NCBI RefSeq assembly: GCF_022370835.2
Contig: NZ_CP092365.1
Coordinates: 186,001 to 250,000, forward strand
Direction of reading: 5' to 3'
Source of the DNA: Mycolicibacillus parakoreensis
GTDB lineage: Bacteria; Actinomycetota; Actinomycetes; Mycobacteriales; Mycobacteriaceae
DNA length: 64,000 nt
Positions 1 through 7,943 of this stretch are shown here, in pieces (position 1 is the first letter of the stretch; each line of letters starts with the position of its first letter). Both the position numbers and the translations under genes were made by a program. Under the pieces are notes generated by a model. The model had not been told where the DNA came from, did not search any database, and worked only from the letters and a program-made list of their open reading frames with translations.

Positions 1-266
1 TCGCCGCCGTTGGGGGAGAGGTTCTTCCACCAGATGGTGTGGTTGACGTGCCCGCCGAGGTGGAAGGCCAGGTTCTTCTCGTTCAAGAAGATCGCCGAGT
101 GGTCGTCGTTGGCGCGCGCCTGTTCGAGGGCGGCCAGCGCCGAGTTGGCGCCCTTGACGTAGGCGGCGTGGTGCTTGCTGTGGTGCAGCTCGTTGATCTG
201 TCCGGAGATGTGCGGCTCCAAAGCGCCGTAGTCGTAGTCCAGATCGGGCAGGGTGTATTCAGCCAC
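1..266 (-). CDS. sodA: Superoxide dismutase (Fe/Mn), N-terminal part, cut by the window edge
   Basis: Converts superoxide to peroxide and oxygen; the mycobacterial enzyme is abundant and found outside the cell without a classical signal peptide. About 88 N-terminal residues are present, starting with GTG and reading [20 protein letters not shown]. The metal-binding helix [14 protein letters not shown] and the following [12 protein letters not shown] segment contain the first two metal-ligand histidines; the other ligands lie outside the window. GGAAGG sits 6 nt before the start, which fixes it. Fe cannot be told from Mn here because the C-terminal residues that help decide it are missing. Identification is very safe from the conserved Fe/Mn SOD helices. 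Confidence 0.97.
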   Translation of the reverse strand, partial: MAEYTLPDLDYDYGALEPHISGQINELHHSKHHAAYVKGANSALAALEQARANDDHSAIFLNEKNLAFHLGGHVNHTIWWKNLSPNGG

Positions 267-416
267 GAGATTCCTTCCGTCGGTTAACACAGGGCTGGAT
301 CAATTCCTGGTGCGCACGCTCACACCGTGGCGCGTTTTCCAGCCTAGTCAACACCGTTGCGCTTGGGCAGGCGCGGCGGCGATCGTCGCGCCAGCCCCGG
401 GGCGGGCCCGGGGACT

Positions 417-575
417 CTAGAGCAACACCACGAGGGTGAGCATGACCAGCAGCCCGAGGGCGATGATCCCGGCGCGCACCCCGGCGAGCACGTAGGAGCG
501 GTTGCAGGCGGCCGGGTCCGCTGACCCCGCCCCGGCGCGGCCGGGCTGCGGCCCGATCGGTGCGGTCTCCCTCAT
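417..575 (-). CDS. Small single-pass membrane protein, function unknown
   Basis: A 52-residue ORF starting MRETAPIGPQPGRAGAGSAD and ending in one hydrophobic segment (GIIALGLLVMLTLVVLL) that runs to the stop codon. A short, Pro/Gly-rich cytoplasmic head followed by a C-terminal helix suggests a tail-anchored or small membrane protein. A purine-rich AGGA lies about 10 nt before the ATG. It is transcribed in the same direction as sodA but upstream of it, with about 150 nt between, so it may have its own promoter. I recognise no family. Coding potential rests on the clean membrane segment and on third-position GC, so confidence is moderate. Confidence 0.5.
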   Translation of the reverse strand: MRETAPIGPQPGRAGAGSADPAACNRSYVLAGVRAGIIALGLLVMLTLVVLL

Positions 576-769
576 CACCACGTCCTGACCTCGATGTTCA
601 CCACGTCCCCCGTGAATTGGCTCACAAAAACACTGTGATGGTCATCATAGCCAGACGCCGGCGTTCTAGCGAAATCGCGGTGTCGGCACCGGCGCGGTCG
701 TTTGCCGGGCTACCGATTTCGCTCGCCCGGCGGCACGCCGGGCGACATGCCGGCGCCGGGTCCGGCGTG

Positions 770-869
770 TTGTCCACAGCGCCGGGCCGCCGGAGGGGCT
801 GTGAGCGCGGCTATCGGAGCGAACCGACCCCGGCGTGCCTGTGGATAAACCTGTGGAAACTGTGGATAC
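770..869. promoter_or_regulatory. Cluster of four DnaA-box-like 9-mers in an intergenic region
   Basis: The 376-nt gap between the small membrane protein and the DUF4328-type gene holds TTGTCCACA at 770-778 and, in the opposite orientation, TGTGGATAA (840-848), TGTGGAAAC (852-860) and TGTGGATAC (861-869). The first matches the consensus mycobacterial DnaA box and the second is the reverse complement of TTATCCACA. The last two are one-mismatch variants. Three boxes of the same polarity with gaps of 3 and 0 nt are unlikely by chance in DNA this GC-rich. I see no other feature in the gap apart from the -10 box at its right end. Binding is inferred. Confidence 0.6.
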
Positions 870-939
870 CGGAAAGTAGCTGTCGCTGCGGGTGCGGCCG
901 CCGCGGCCCGCCGTCGCGGCGCCGCCGGGCAACGGCCGT

Positions 940-945
940 TACCCT
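940..945 (+). promoter_or_regulatory. -10 box TACCCT for a probable leaderless transcript
   Basis: TACCCT is followed by 6 nt and then the GTG at 952. No Shine-Dalgarno sequence precedes that GTG, so transcription probably starts at or next to the start codon. The DnaA-box cluster ends about 70 nt upstream, inside the space a regulator of this promoter could occupy. Confidence 0.6.
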
Positions 946-951
946 GATGCG

Positions 952-1974
952 GTGATCCAGCGGTGCTCTCAATGCGGTACCCGGTGGAACGTGCGCGACC
1001 GCCAGCGCCAGTGGTGCCCGCACTGCCGCGGTGCCCTGCTGGCGCCGCAGGCCCCCCCGGCGCCCCCGCCGGCGCCGGCGGGACGGCTGCCGGCGGGCTT
1101 GCGGTGGATCGCGGTGCGTCCCGGCGCCCCGCCGCCACGCGGGCCCCGGCGGCCCCCGCTGGGGCCGACCCCGCGCTACACGGTGATTCCGCGCTGGGGT
1201 CTCGACGACCGGCGCCGGCCCGGCGGCGCCGAGCAGGGGCGCGCTCCGGCCGCGGCGTCGCTGTGGTCGAGGCTGACCGACCCGACCGGCATCACCGATG
1301 CGACGCTGCGGACATGGGTGCGCGCCGCGGCGATCACCGTGGGTATCGCCGCGTTCGCCTACGCCGTGGAGTATCTGCTGCTGATCGTCAACCGCGGCCA
1401 CCTGCTGCACCCGGTGGTCGCGGTGGCCGGGGTGGCGTTCGCGGTGCTGGCCGGGGCGGCCGCGCTGGTCGCGGTGGTCGGCACCGCGGTGGCGTCGACG
1501 CAGTGGCTGATCGCGCGCCGGCGGGCCGCGTTCGCCGCCGCCGGCCGGCCGGAGACCCGCGGCGCCGCCGCGCTGTGGTGGGGCTGTCTGACCCCGGTGC
1601 TCAACGTCGTCTGGGCGCCGGTGTTCGTCATCGAGCTGGCCCGGGTTGAGGGGCGCCAACGGCGGCTGCGCCTGCCGATCCGGCGCTGGTGGATCGCCTG
1701 GGCGGTGACCACGGTCGCGGTGCTGTTCGCCACCGCCACCCGGTGGGTCCGCGACGCGCAGGGGATCGCCAACAACATCCAGGCGATGGTGGTGACCTAT
1801 CTGCTGGCCCTGCTCACCCTGTGGCTGCTGGCCCGCGTGCACGCCGGGTTCGGCGCCGCACCCGCCGCCCGGCCGGCACACCGGTGGGTGGTCGTCGACC
1901 CCGCCGGGGAGCCCGACCCCGCCGCCCACCCGCGCGAAACCCTTGAGCCGGCCGGAAGCGAACCGGCAGCATAG
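952..1974 (+). CDS. Zinc-ribbon, DUF4328-type multi-pass membrane protein (Rv3843c-like)
   Basis: A 340-residue protein. Residues 1-27 form a zinc ribbon, CSQCGTRW...WCPHCRG, with two CxxC pairs. A Pro/Ala/Arg-rich linker follows to about residue 120, then four or five membrane segments (around 125-150, 160-185, 205-225, 245-260 and 270-290), the usual arrangement of DUF4328 proteins. Function is unknown; the ribbon suggests a metal-bound cytoplasmic domain on a membrane anchor. The GTG at 952 is chosen because TACCCT lies 6 nt upstream (leaderless) and the ribbon begins five residues later. It is followed directly by glpQ1, whose ribosome site overlaps its stop, so the two are probably co-transcribed, as in M. 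tuberculosis Rv3843c-Rv3842c. Confidence 0.8.
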   Translation: MIQRCSQCGTRWNVRDRQRQWCPHCRGALLAPQAPPAPPPAPAGRLPAGLRWIAVRPGAPPPRGPRRPPLGPTPRYTVIPRWGLDDRRRPGGAEQGRAPAAASLWSRLTDPTGITDATLRTWVRAAAITVGIAAFAYAVEYLLLIVNRGHLLHPVVAVAGVAFAVLAGAAALVAVVGTAVASTQWLIARRRAAFAAAGRPETRGAAALWWGCLTPVLNVVWAPVFVIELARVEGRQRRLRLPIRRWWIAWAVTTVAVLFATATRWVRDAQGIANNIQAMVVTYLLALLTLWLLARVHAGFGAAPAARPAHRWVVVDPAGEPDPAAHPRETLEPAGSEPAA

Positions 1975-1985
1975 GAGGCATGGGC

Positions 1986-2798
1986 ATGGGCGGCGGGCAC
2001 CCCGATACGCACCCCTATGTGGTGGCCCACCGCGGTGCCTCGGTCGAGCGCCCCGAGCACACCCTGGCGGCCTACGACCTGGCCCTGCAGCAGGGGGCCG
2101 ACGGCGTCGAATGCGATGTGCGGCTGACCCGCGACGGCCACCTGGTCTGCGTGCACGATCGCCGGGTGGACCGCACGTCCAACGGCGTCGGCCCGGTCAG
2201 CACGATGACGCTGGCGCAGCTGCGCGCCCTCGACTACGGGGTGCACCACGGCGGGCACCGGCCGGGGCCGCCACACCGGGCCTCGGAGCTGCTGACCCTC
2301 GACGCGTTGCTCGCGTTGGTGCTCGACTGGCGCCGGCCGGTGAAGATCTTCATCGAGACCAAGCACCCGGTGCGCTACGGCGCCCAGGTGGAGAGCCGGT
2401 TGCTGGCCCTGCTGCGCCGGTTCGGCATCGCCACCCCCGCCTCGGCCGACCACTCCCGTGCGGTGGTGATGTCGTTCTCGGCGGCCGCACTGTGGCGGGT
2501 GCGCCGCGCGGCGCCGCTGCTGCCCACCGTGCTGCTGGGCAAGTCCACCCGCACCCTCGGCGGCGGGACGGCCACCACGGTCGGGGCGACGGCGATCGGG
2601 CCGTCGATCGCGGCGCTGCGCGCCCACCCGCAGCTGGTGGACCGGGCCGCCGCCCAGGGCCGGGCCCTGTACTGCTGGACCGTCGACCGGGTCGACGACG
2701 CCCGCTTCTGCCGCGACGTCGGGGTGGCGTGGCTGGCCACCCACCATCCGGCACGGGTGAAGGCCTGGCTGCGCGAGCAGGCGCCGGCCGGCGGTTAG
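1986..2798 (+). CDS. glpQ1: Glycerophosphodiester phosphodiesterase
   Basis: Hydrolyses glycerophosphodiesters from lipid turnover to glycerol 3-phosphate and an alcohol. The GDPD (PI-PLC-like) barrel motifs are clear: VAHRGASVERPEHT with the catalytic HR near the start, GVECDVRLTRDGHLVCVHD with the metal-binding E, D and the second catalytic His, and IFIETKHP further on. The end, YCWTVDRVDDARFCRDVGV, is also typical. AGGAGG at 1973-1978 lies 7 nt before the ATG at 1986 but only 1 nt before an upstream in-frame ATG (1980), so 1986 is preferred. There is no signal peptide, so it is probably cytoplasmic. It converges with bfrB; the two stop codons overlap by 3 nt. Confidence 0.93.
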   Translation: MGGGHPDTHPYVVAHRGASVERPEHTLAAYDLALQQGADGVECDVRLTRDGHLVCVHDRRVDRTSNGVGPVSTMTLAQLRALDYGVHHGGHRPGPPHRASELLTLDALLALVLDWRRPVKIFIETKHPVRYGAQVESRLLALLRRFGIATPASADHSRAVVMSFSAAALWRVRRAAPLLPTVLLGKSTRTLGGGTATTVGATAIGPSIAALRAHPQLVDRAAAQGRALYCWTVDRVDDARFCRDVGVAWLATHHPARVKAWLREQAPAGG

Positions 2799-3340
2799 AG
2801 CCGCCCGCCGGCCACCCGCGGGGCGCCGGGCTCGGCCTGCGTCGAGCCCATCTCGCGGGCGAGGAAGGTCTCGAGCTCGAACAGGTTGCTGCCGGCGCGG
2901 TCGGCGACGTTGAGCAGGGTGGTCATCTGCGCGACCTCCTCGACCTGCTCCTTGAGGAACCACTGCATGAACTGTTCGCCGAGGTGGTCGCCCTCGTCGC
3001 GGGCCACCGCGGCCAGCCGGGAGACCTGCTCGGTGACGGTGCGTTCGGAATCCAGCGCCAGGGCCACCGCCTCGCGCGCGGTGGCGAACTCGTTGCGCAC
3101 CGTGTCGGTGCCCGGGATCTCCACCGGGGCGCCGCGGTCGAGCAGGTAGCGCACCAGCATCAGGGCGTGGTTGCGTTCCTCCACCGCCTGGCCGTAGAAG
3201 TATTTCGCCAATTGCGGAAGATCGGATCCGTCGAAATAAACGGCAATGGCAACATATTGCTGTGCGGCAGTGAATTCATTACGGATCTGCTCTTGCAGAA
3301 GGGCGTGGAATTTCGTCTTGTGGCTATCGATATCGCTCAT
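2795..3340 (-). CDS. bfrB: Ferritin, iron-storage protein
   Basis: Forms the 24-subunit ferritin cage that oxidises Fe(II) and stores it as ferric mineral. The 181-residue protein shows the four-helix ferritin pattern with ferroxidase-type residues: NEFTAAQQYVAIAVYF, then the paired acidic/His motif QAVEERNHALMLVRYLL, and later EQFMQWFLKEQVEEVAQM. It has no haem-binding Met, so it is ferritin rather than bacterioferritin despite the symbol. The ATG at 3340 precedes MSDIDSHKTKFHALL; a TATCCT box lies 7 nt upstream, so the mRNA may be leaderless. Three IdeR-like iron boxes sit just upstream, matching the known IdeR activation of bfrB when iron is plentiful. Confidence 0.95.
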   Translation of the reverse strand: MSDIDSHKTKFHALLQEQIRNEFTAAQQYVAIAVYFDGSDLPQLAKYFYGQAVEERNHALMLVRYLLDRGAPVEIPGTDTVRNEFATAREAVALALDSERTVTEQVSRLAAVARDEGDHLGEQFMQWFLKEQVEEVAQMTTLLNVADRAGSNLFELETFLAREMGSTQAEPGAPRVAGGRL

Positions 3341-3379
3341 GAGAGCAAGGATAGCCCAGGTAGAACGGCCCGTCATCCC

Positions 3380-3431
3380 AGGTAAGGCTTACTCAGGCAA
3401 GCGTTACCTAAATAAAGTAAGCCTGCCTTTT
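3380..3431. promoter_or_regulatory. Tandem IdeR-type iron boxes upstream of bfrB
   Basis: Three overlapping or adjacent palindromic elements resemble the TWAGGTWAGSCTWACCTWA consensus: AGGTAAGGCTTACTCAGG (3380-3397), TCAGGCAAGCGTTACCTAA (3393-3411) and TAAAGTAAGCCTGCCTTTT (3413-3431). They lie 40-90 nt upstream of the bfrB start. In M. tuberculosis IdeR-Fe activates bfrB from tandem sites upstream of the promoter, and this layout fits activation rather than repression. Confidence 0.85.
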
Positions 3432-3516
3432 GTTGAATTAGATCAACGATCAGAAATTTGCCATCAGGACTAATTACCGGGTTGTCGCACGCCGGGTGGC
3501 GCGCTGGGAAATGGTC

Positions 3517-4656
3517 TCACGGTTGGCTGTCGGCGACCGCGGCGGGCACCGGCGCACCGGTGCGCAGCGCCTCGAACAGGGCGGCGGCCGCGTCGTGGTC
3601 CCACAGCACCACCGCGCCGGCGTCGCTCTGGCCGAACTCCCCGATCGGCACCGTCACGTCGGTGCTGCCGCCGTGCAGGGCCCAGGCCAGCCGGGCCAGA
3701 TCCCAGATCCGGTCCCCGTCGTCGACGGTCAGGGCGTCCAATGCGGCCGGCGGCGCCGTCACCCAGCGCACCGGGTTGAGCCAGACCGTCGGGCTGGTCA
3801 GCCGGTGCAGCAGCGCGGTGAGGAACATCCGCTGGTCGACCATGCGGTCCAGATCCGCCCGCGGCGTCGCCCGGGTGCGCACATAGCCCAGCGCGGTGGC
3901 CCCGTCGAGGCGCTGACAGCCGGCCGGCAGCTGCAGTCCGGCCAGGGGGTCGTCGATCGGGTCGGGCAGGCACAGATCGACCCCGCCGAGCGCGTCGACC
4001 AGGTCGGCGAACCCGCCGAACCCGATCTCGGCGTAGTGGTCGACGCGCAGGCCGGTGGCCTGCTCGACGGTGCGGACCAGCAGCGGGGCCCCGCCCAGGC
4101 CGTAGGCGGCGTTGAGCTTGTCGGTGCCGTAGCCGGGGATCGGCAGGTAGGAGTCGCGGGGCAGCGAGACCACCGTGGTGGCGGTGGACGACCCCGGCCG
4201 GGGCAGGTGCACCAGCAGCACGGTGTCGGTGCGTCCGTCGCCGATGTCGCCGCCGGTGGCCAGGTCGGCCTGCCGGTCCTCGGTGAGGTCGCGGCGGCTG
4301 TCCGAGCCGACCAGCAGCCAGGTGGTGCCGCTGCCGGTGGCCGGGCGTTGCGGGTAGGCGACCAGCGCGGTCTGCCGCTGCAATCCGCGGTCGGCCCAGA
4401 CCGTCGCGCCGATGAGGCCGGCGGCCAGCACCAACACCACCAGCACCGCCGCCCCGGCGATGCGCCGGGGCCAGCGCCGACGCCGCCCCACCGGCCGCGG
4501 CGGGCGCGGGGGTCGCGGTGGCTGTGGGGGTCGCGGGGGTGGCGCGGCGGGTGTCCGCGGCGCCCGCCACGGCTGCGGTGGCGGGGGGCGCCGCGGGGCC
4601 GGGGGCGGGCCCGGGCCGCGCACGTAGCGCGGGTCTGCTGGCCGCTTGCCGCTCAC
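3517..4656 (-). CDS. LytR-CpsA-Psr (LCP) family cell-wall ligase-like protein
   Basis: A 379-residue protein: a Pro/Arg-rich cytoplasmic tail (1-75), one membrane helix (IAGAAVLVVLVLAAGLIGATVW, about 80-100) and an extracytoplasmic LCP domain. LCP landmarks are LLVGSDSRRDL, DTVLLVHL, VVSLPRDSYLPIPGYGTDKLNAAY and the late Arg-rich helix RADLDRMVDQRMFLTALL. Family members move pyrophosphate-linked polymers, in mycobacteria arabinogalactan, onto peptidoglycan. The position corresponds to Rv3840, which is annotated as a shorter LytR-like protein. The start is GTG with TAGATT 6 nt upstream, so probably leaderless. It lies 29 nt behind the CPBP gene on the same strand. The family is certain; the substrate is inferred. 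Confidence 0.85.
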   Translation of the reverse strand: MSGKRPADPRYVRGPGPPPAPRRPPPPQPWRAPRTPAAPPPRPPQPPRPPRPPRPVGRRRRWPRRIAGAAVLVVLVLAAGLIGATVWADRGLQRQTALVAYPQRPATGSGTTWLLVGSDSRRDLTEDRQADLATGGDIGDGRTDTVLLVHLPRPGSSTATTVVSLPRDSYLPIPGYGTDKLNAAYGLGGAPLLVRTVEQATGLRVDHYAEIGFGGFADLVDALGGVDLCLPDPIDDPLAGLQLPAGCQRLDGATALGYVRTRATPRADLDRMVDQRMFLTALLHRLTSPTVWLNPVRWVTAPPAALDALTVDDGDRIWDLARLAWALHGGSTDVTVPIGEFGQSDAGAVVLWDHDAAAALFEALRTGAPVPAAVADSQP

Positions 4657-4685
4657 CCGGATAATCTACGGCAATCGGCGGGGAT

Positions 4686-5450
4686 CTACCCGCCGAGCCA
4701 GCCCAGCCGGTCGGCCAGCAGCGCCCAGCCGGCGAAGGCCACCGTGTCGATGAGCCCGTGGGCGAGCACCAACGGCCACAGCCGTCCGGTGCGCTGCCAG
4801 GCGTAGCCGAACACCGCCCCCATCACGACGTTGCCCAGCCCCGCGCCGAACCCCTGGTAGAGGTGATAGCCGCCGCGCAGCAGGCTCGAGGCGGCCAACG
4901 CGACCGGCGCGCGCAGGCGCAGTTGCCGCAGCCGGGTCAGCAGGTAGCCGACCACGACCACCTCCTCGGCCCATCCGTTGGCGAAGGCGAGCACGGTCAG
5001 CATCGGCAGCCGCCACCAGGTGTCGTCGAGTCCGGACGGCACGACGGTGGCGTTGACCCCGAGCGCGCGGGCCCCGACGTAGAGGCCCAGCCCGGGCAGG
5101 CCGACGAGCGCGGCGAGCCCGACGCCGCCGAGCAGGTCGGGGCGCCAGCGCGGCCGGCCCAGCCCGACGCGGGCCGGGCTCATCCCGCCGCGCCACAGCA
5201 GATACAGCGCCAACGCGCCCCAGGCGGCCAGTTGCAGCGCCACCGCGAGGTTCAGCCCGAGGTCGATCAGGGCGAAGCGGGACCGCTGCGGGTTCAGCGG
5301 GACCGTCTGCGACGACAGGTCGCGCGCCACCGCGTCGGCGAGCGAGAGCACCGCGGTCAGCGCGGCGCAGCCGAAGGTCACCGCGAGCACCAGAACCAGT
5401 TCCAGGCGCAGGGTGCGCGGCGACGCCGGCCCGAACTGCTCTGCGGTCAC
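4686..5450 (-). CDS. CPBP-family intramembrane metalloprotease homologue
   Basis: A 254-residue protein with six or seven membrane segments and the CPBP (CAAX-protease and bacteriocin-processing) core. The Glu-Glu motif is present (NGWAEEVVVVGYLLTRL, about residue 160) and so is the late HxxxD motif (LAHGLIDTVAF). The Arg of the usual EExxxR is replaced by Val and the Phe of FxxxH by Arg (RGGYH), so this is an atypical site. Family members cleave membrane substrates or act in bacteriocin self-immunity; no substrate can be named here. The GTG start has TACCGT 6 nt upstream, consistent with leaderless expression. The gene lies between the LCP and DUF2470 genes on the same strand. Confidence 0.85.
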   Translation of the reverse strand: MTAEQFGPASPRTLRLELVLVLAVTFGCAALTAVLSLADAVARDLSSQTVPLNPQRSRFALIDLGLNLAVALQLAAWGALALYLLWRGGMSPARVGLGRPRWRPDLLGGVGLAALVGLPGLGLYVGARALGVNATVVPSGLDDTWWRLPMLTVLAFANGWAEEVVVVGYLLTRLRQLRLRAPVALAASSLLRGGYHLYQGFGAGLGNVVMGAVFGYAWQRTGRLWPLVLAHGLIDTVAFAGWALLADRLGWLGG

Positions 5451-5483
5451 CGGCTCACGGTAGCCAACCGGGTGCGGCGCCGG

Positions 5484-6257
5484 TCAGGGCGTGCCGCGGC
5501 GGGCGCGCAGCCCGTTGACGAACGGGCAACCCAGCAGCACCCGCAGCGCCTGGCTGAGGGTGCGCGGGTCGTCGGCCGGCCGGTGGAACGGCAGCCGGAT
5601 GTCGTGATCGCCGTCGGCGTCCTCGATCCGCAGCGAGACCCCGTAGCGGTCCAGGGCCAGCGGGCGCACCGCGCCGCGGCGCCACCGCGGTGGCAGCCGG
5701 GAGGCCAGCCGGGCCACCATCTCCGGGTGGGCCGCGTCGAGGTGGCGCAGCCAGTGCGGCTCCATCGCGCAGAACGGGTCGGGGGCGGCGGCCACCACCG
5801 TGGCGACGTCGACCGACTCCGCGCCGGAGGCGTCGGCGACGACCACCGAGGCGGTCTCCAGCCGCATCAGGGTGTGCTCGGCGTCGGGACCGGACCGCGG
5901 GGTCGCCACGGTCAGCAGCGCCGGGCGGGGGTCGGCGCTGGCGATCCGGTCGAGCAGCGCCGGCACCTCGGCGGGGGCGACCGCGGCGAGCTGCCCGCGC
6001 ACCCACACCAGCGAACGCACCGGCTTGCGCAGCGGCAACGCCGCCTGATCGGTGAGTTCGAGCATGGCCGGCACCCCGGTGGGCACGGTGGCGCCGGCGG
6101 GCACCGCCACCGCGAACGTGCCGTCGTCGAGCAGATGCTGCACCGGTGTGGTGAGCGGGGCCTGCCCGTCGACGGCGAGGAGCGCCTGTCCGGCCCGCAG
6201 ACAGACGCTGCGGATCCGCTCGGCGGTGGTCGGCGTGGGCGCGTCGGTGCGTATCAT
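5484..6257 (-). CDS. DUF2470-domain protein under an iron box (Rv3839-like)
   Basis: A 257-residue soluble protein. The C-terminal part (EPHWLRHLDAAHPEMVARLA, then RYGVSLRIEDADGDHDIRLP) is the DUF2470 fold, also found at the C-terminus of haem-oxygenase-like HugZ proteins. The N-terminal part (MIRTDAPTPTTAERIRSVCL to about residue 170) looks like the matching split-barrel half, so a role in haem or iron metabolism is plausible but unproven. A near-perfect IdeR box lies 18 nt upstream of the ATG. In M. tuberculosis Rv3839, in the same position, is repressed by IdeR with iron. The short leader suggests direct promoter occlusion. The enzyme activity is unknown. Confidence 0.8.
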   Translation of the reverse strand: MIRTDAPTPTTAERIRSVCLRAGQALLAVDGQAPLTTPVQHLLDDGTFAVAVPAGATVPTGVPAMLELTDQAALPLRKPVRSLVWVRGQLAAVAPAEVPALLDRIASADPRPALLTVATPRSGPDAEHTLMRLETASVVVADASGAESVDVATVVAAAPDPFCAMEPHWLRHLDAAHPEMVARLASRLPPRWRRGAVRPLALDRYGVSLRIEDADGDHDIRLPFHRPADDPRTLSQALRVLLGCPFVNGLRARRGTP

Positions 6258-6274
6258 CGGTCCCCTTCGGTAGC

Positions 6275-6292
6275 TAAGGTAAGCCTAACTTA
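6275..6292. promoter_or_regulatory. IdeR-type iron box upstream of the DUF2470 gene
   Basis: TAAGGTAAGCCTAACTTA is an almost perfect inverted repeat matching the mycobacterial iron-box consensus. It lies 18-35 nt upstream of the start, a position where bound IdeR would block RNA polymerase, so repression under high iron is expected. Confidence 0.88.
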
Positions 6293-6368
6293 ATTCGACG
6301 GCGGCGTCGGCGCAAGCCCCCCGGGCGGTCCGGCGGCCCGGACCGGGGCCACGCGTTAGCCTCTGGTG

Positions 6369-7247
6369 ATGGCAGCCATCGCCTACCTGGGGCCGCAGGG
6401 GACGTTCACCGACGCGGCGCTGCAGCGGTTGGCCGCCGCCGACCTGATTCCCCCCCGGGGCGCCGCGGTGGAGCCGATCCCGGTGGAGACCGCGCCGGCG
6501 GCCCTGCAGGCGGTGCGCGCCGGTGACGCCGACTACGCCTGCGTGCCGATCGAGAGCTCCCTGGAGGGCTCGATCACCCCCACGCTCGACGGGCTGGCCG
6601 TCGGGGCGCCGCTGCAGATCTTCGCCGAGACCACCTTGCAGGTGGCGTTCAGCGTCGCGGTGGCCCCGGGCCGCGAGGCCGCCGCGGTGGCCACGATCGC
6701 CGCCCACCCGGTCGCCGCCGCGCAGGTGCGGCGCTGGCTGGCCGCCGAACTGCCCGACGCGCGGATCCTGCCGGCGCACTCCAACGCCGCGGCCGCCGCG
6801 CAGGTCGCCGACGGCCAGGCCGACGCCGCGGTGAGCACCGCGCTGGCGGCGGCCCGCTACGGGCTGGCGACGCTGGCCGAGGGGGTGATCGACGAGGCGA
6901 CCGCCCGGACCCGGTTCGTGCTGGCCGGCCCGCCGGGCCCGCCGCCGCCGCGCACCGGCGCCGACCGCACCTCGGTGGTGCTGCGCCTGGTCAACCGCCC
7001 CGGTGCGCTGGTGGCGGCGCTCGCCGAGTTCGCCGACCGCGGGATCGACCTGTCGCGCATCGAATCCCGGCCCACCCGCACCGAGCTGGGCACCTACCGG
7101 TTCTTCCTCGACTGCGCCGGGCACCTCGACGACACCGCGGTGGCGGCGGCGCTGCAGGCACTGCAGACCGGGGCGAACCGCTGTGCGGAGCTGCGCTACC
7201 TGGGCTCCTGGCCGGTCGGCGAGCCCGGCGACGGGCCGCGATCGTGA
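6369..7247 (+). CDS. pheA: Prephenate dehydratase
   Basis: Converts prephenate to phenylpyruvate in phenylalanine synthesis. The 292-residue protein begins MAAIAYLGPQGTFTDAALQ, the conserved PDT opening. It contains the substrate-binding segment YACVPIESSLEGSI and the catalytic TRF motif (ARTRFVLAG). A C-terminal ACT domain follows from about residue 200 (LRLVNRPGALVAALAEFADRG, then LSRIESRPTRTELGTYRFFL) with the ESRP motif for phenylalanine feedback. There is no chorismate mutase domain, as in other actinobacteria. TAGCCT at 6357-6362 places transcription start near the GTG-ATG pair at 6366/6369; I choose the ATG. It overlaps the next gene by 4 nt (GTGA). Confidence 0.95.
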   Translation: MAAIAYLGPQGTFTDAALQRLAAADLIPPRGAAVEPIPVETAPAALQAVRAGDADYACVPIESSLEGSITPTLDGLAVGAPLQIFAETTLQVAFSVAVAPGREAAAVATIAAHPVAAAQVRRWLAAELPDARILPAHSNAAAAAQVADGQADAAVSTALAAARYGLATLAEGVIDEATARTRFVLAGPPGPPPPRTGADRTSVVLRLVNRPGALVAALAEFADRGIDLSRIESRPTRTELGTYRFFLDCAGHLDDTAVAAALQALQTGANRCAELRYLGSWPVGEPGDGPRS

Positions 7248-7933
7248 CCGGGCGGCTGGTGCTGGTGCGCCACGGGCAGTCGGTCGGCAACGTCGAGCGC
7301 CGTCTGGACACCCGCCCGCCGGGCACCGCGCTGACCCCGCTCGGCCGCGAGCAGGCCCGCGCGTTCGCCGCCGCCGGCCCGCTGCGCCCCGGCCTGCTGG
7401 CCCACTCGGTGGCGACCCGCGCCGCGCAGACCGCCGAGGAGATCGCCGGGTCGCTGGCGCTGGCGCCGCAGGCCATCCCCGGGGTCCACGAGGTGCAGGT
7501 CGGCGATCTCGAAGACCGCCGCGACGACGACGCGTTCGCCGAGTTCGCCGCCACCTATGAGCGCTGGCACCACGGCGACTGGGAGGCCGCGCTGCCCGGC
7601 GGGGAGAGCGCCACCGACGTGCTGGACCGGTATCTGCCGGCGGTCGGCGAGCTGCGGGCACGCTACCTCGACGACCACGACTGGGGCGCCGACGTCGTGG
7701 TGGTCAGCCACGGCGCGGCGATCCGGCTGGTGGCCGCCGTGCTCGGCGGGGTGGGCGCCGGTTTCGCCCTCGACCACCACCTGGGCAACGCCGAGGCGGT
7801 GGTGCTCGCGCCGATCACCGACGGGCGGTGGAGCTGCGTGCAGTGGGGCACCCTGGCCCCGCCGTTCGGGCCCGGCCCCGAGGCCGACCCGGTCGCCGAC
7901 GTCGTCGAGCGCGGCGCCGACCCGATGGGCTAA
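7244..7933 (+). CDS. gpm2: Histidine phosphatase, phosphoglycerate-mutase-like (Rv3837c-like)
   Basis: A 229-residue member of the histidine phosphatase (PGM) superfamily. The N-terminal catalytic motif LVRHGQSVGNVERR supplies the phosphoaccepting His, and the second His is in VVVSHGAAIRLV. LLAHSVATRAAQTAEEIA carries the conserved Arg. It is too short, and lacks the insertions, for a certain glycolytic mutase; a broad-specificity phosphatase is at least as likely. The symbol follows the M. tuberculosis neighbour of pheA. It starts at GTG overlapping the pheA stop, so the pair is translationally coupled. Confidence 0.85.
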   Translation: MTGRLVLVRHGQSVGNVERRLDTRPPGTALTPLGREQARAFAAAGPLRPGLLAHSVATRAAQTAEEIAGSLALAPQAIPGVHEVQVGDLEDRRDDDAFAEFAATYERWHHGDWEAALPGGESATDVLDRYLPAVGELRARYLDDHDWGADVVVVSHGAAIRLVAAVLGGVGAGFALDHHLGNAEAVVLAPITDGRWSCVQWGTLAPPFGPGPEADPVADVVERGADPMG

Positions 7934-7943
7934 GCCGACCGGC

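Noticed and set aside
560..955. A plus-strand ORF upstream of the DUF4328-type gene
   Set aside because: It covers the DnaA-box cluster and the -10 box, is Arg/Pro-rich with no domain, and has no ribosome site.
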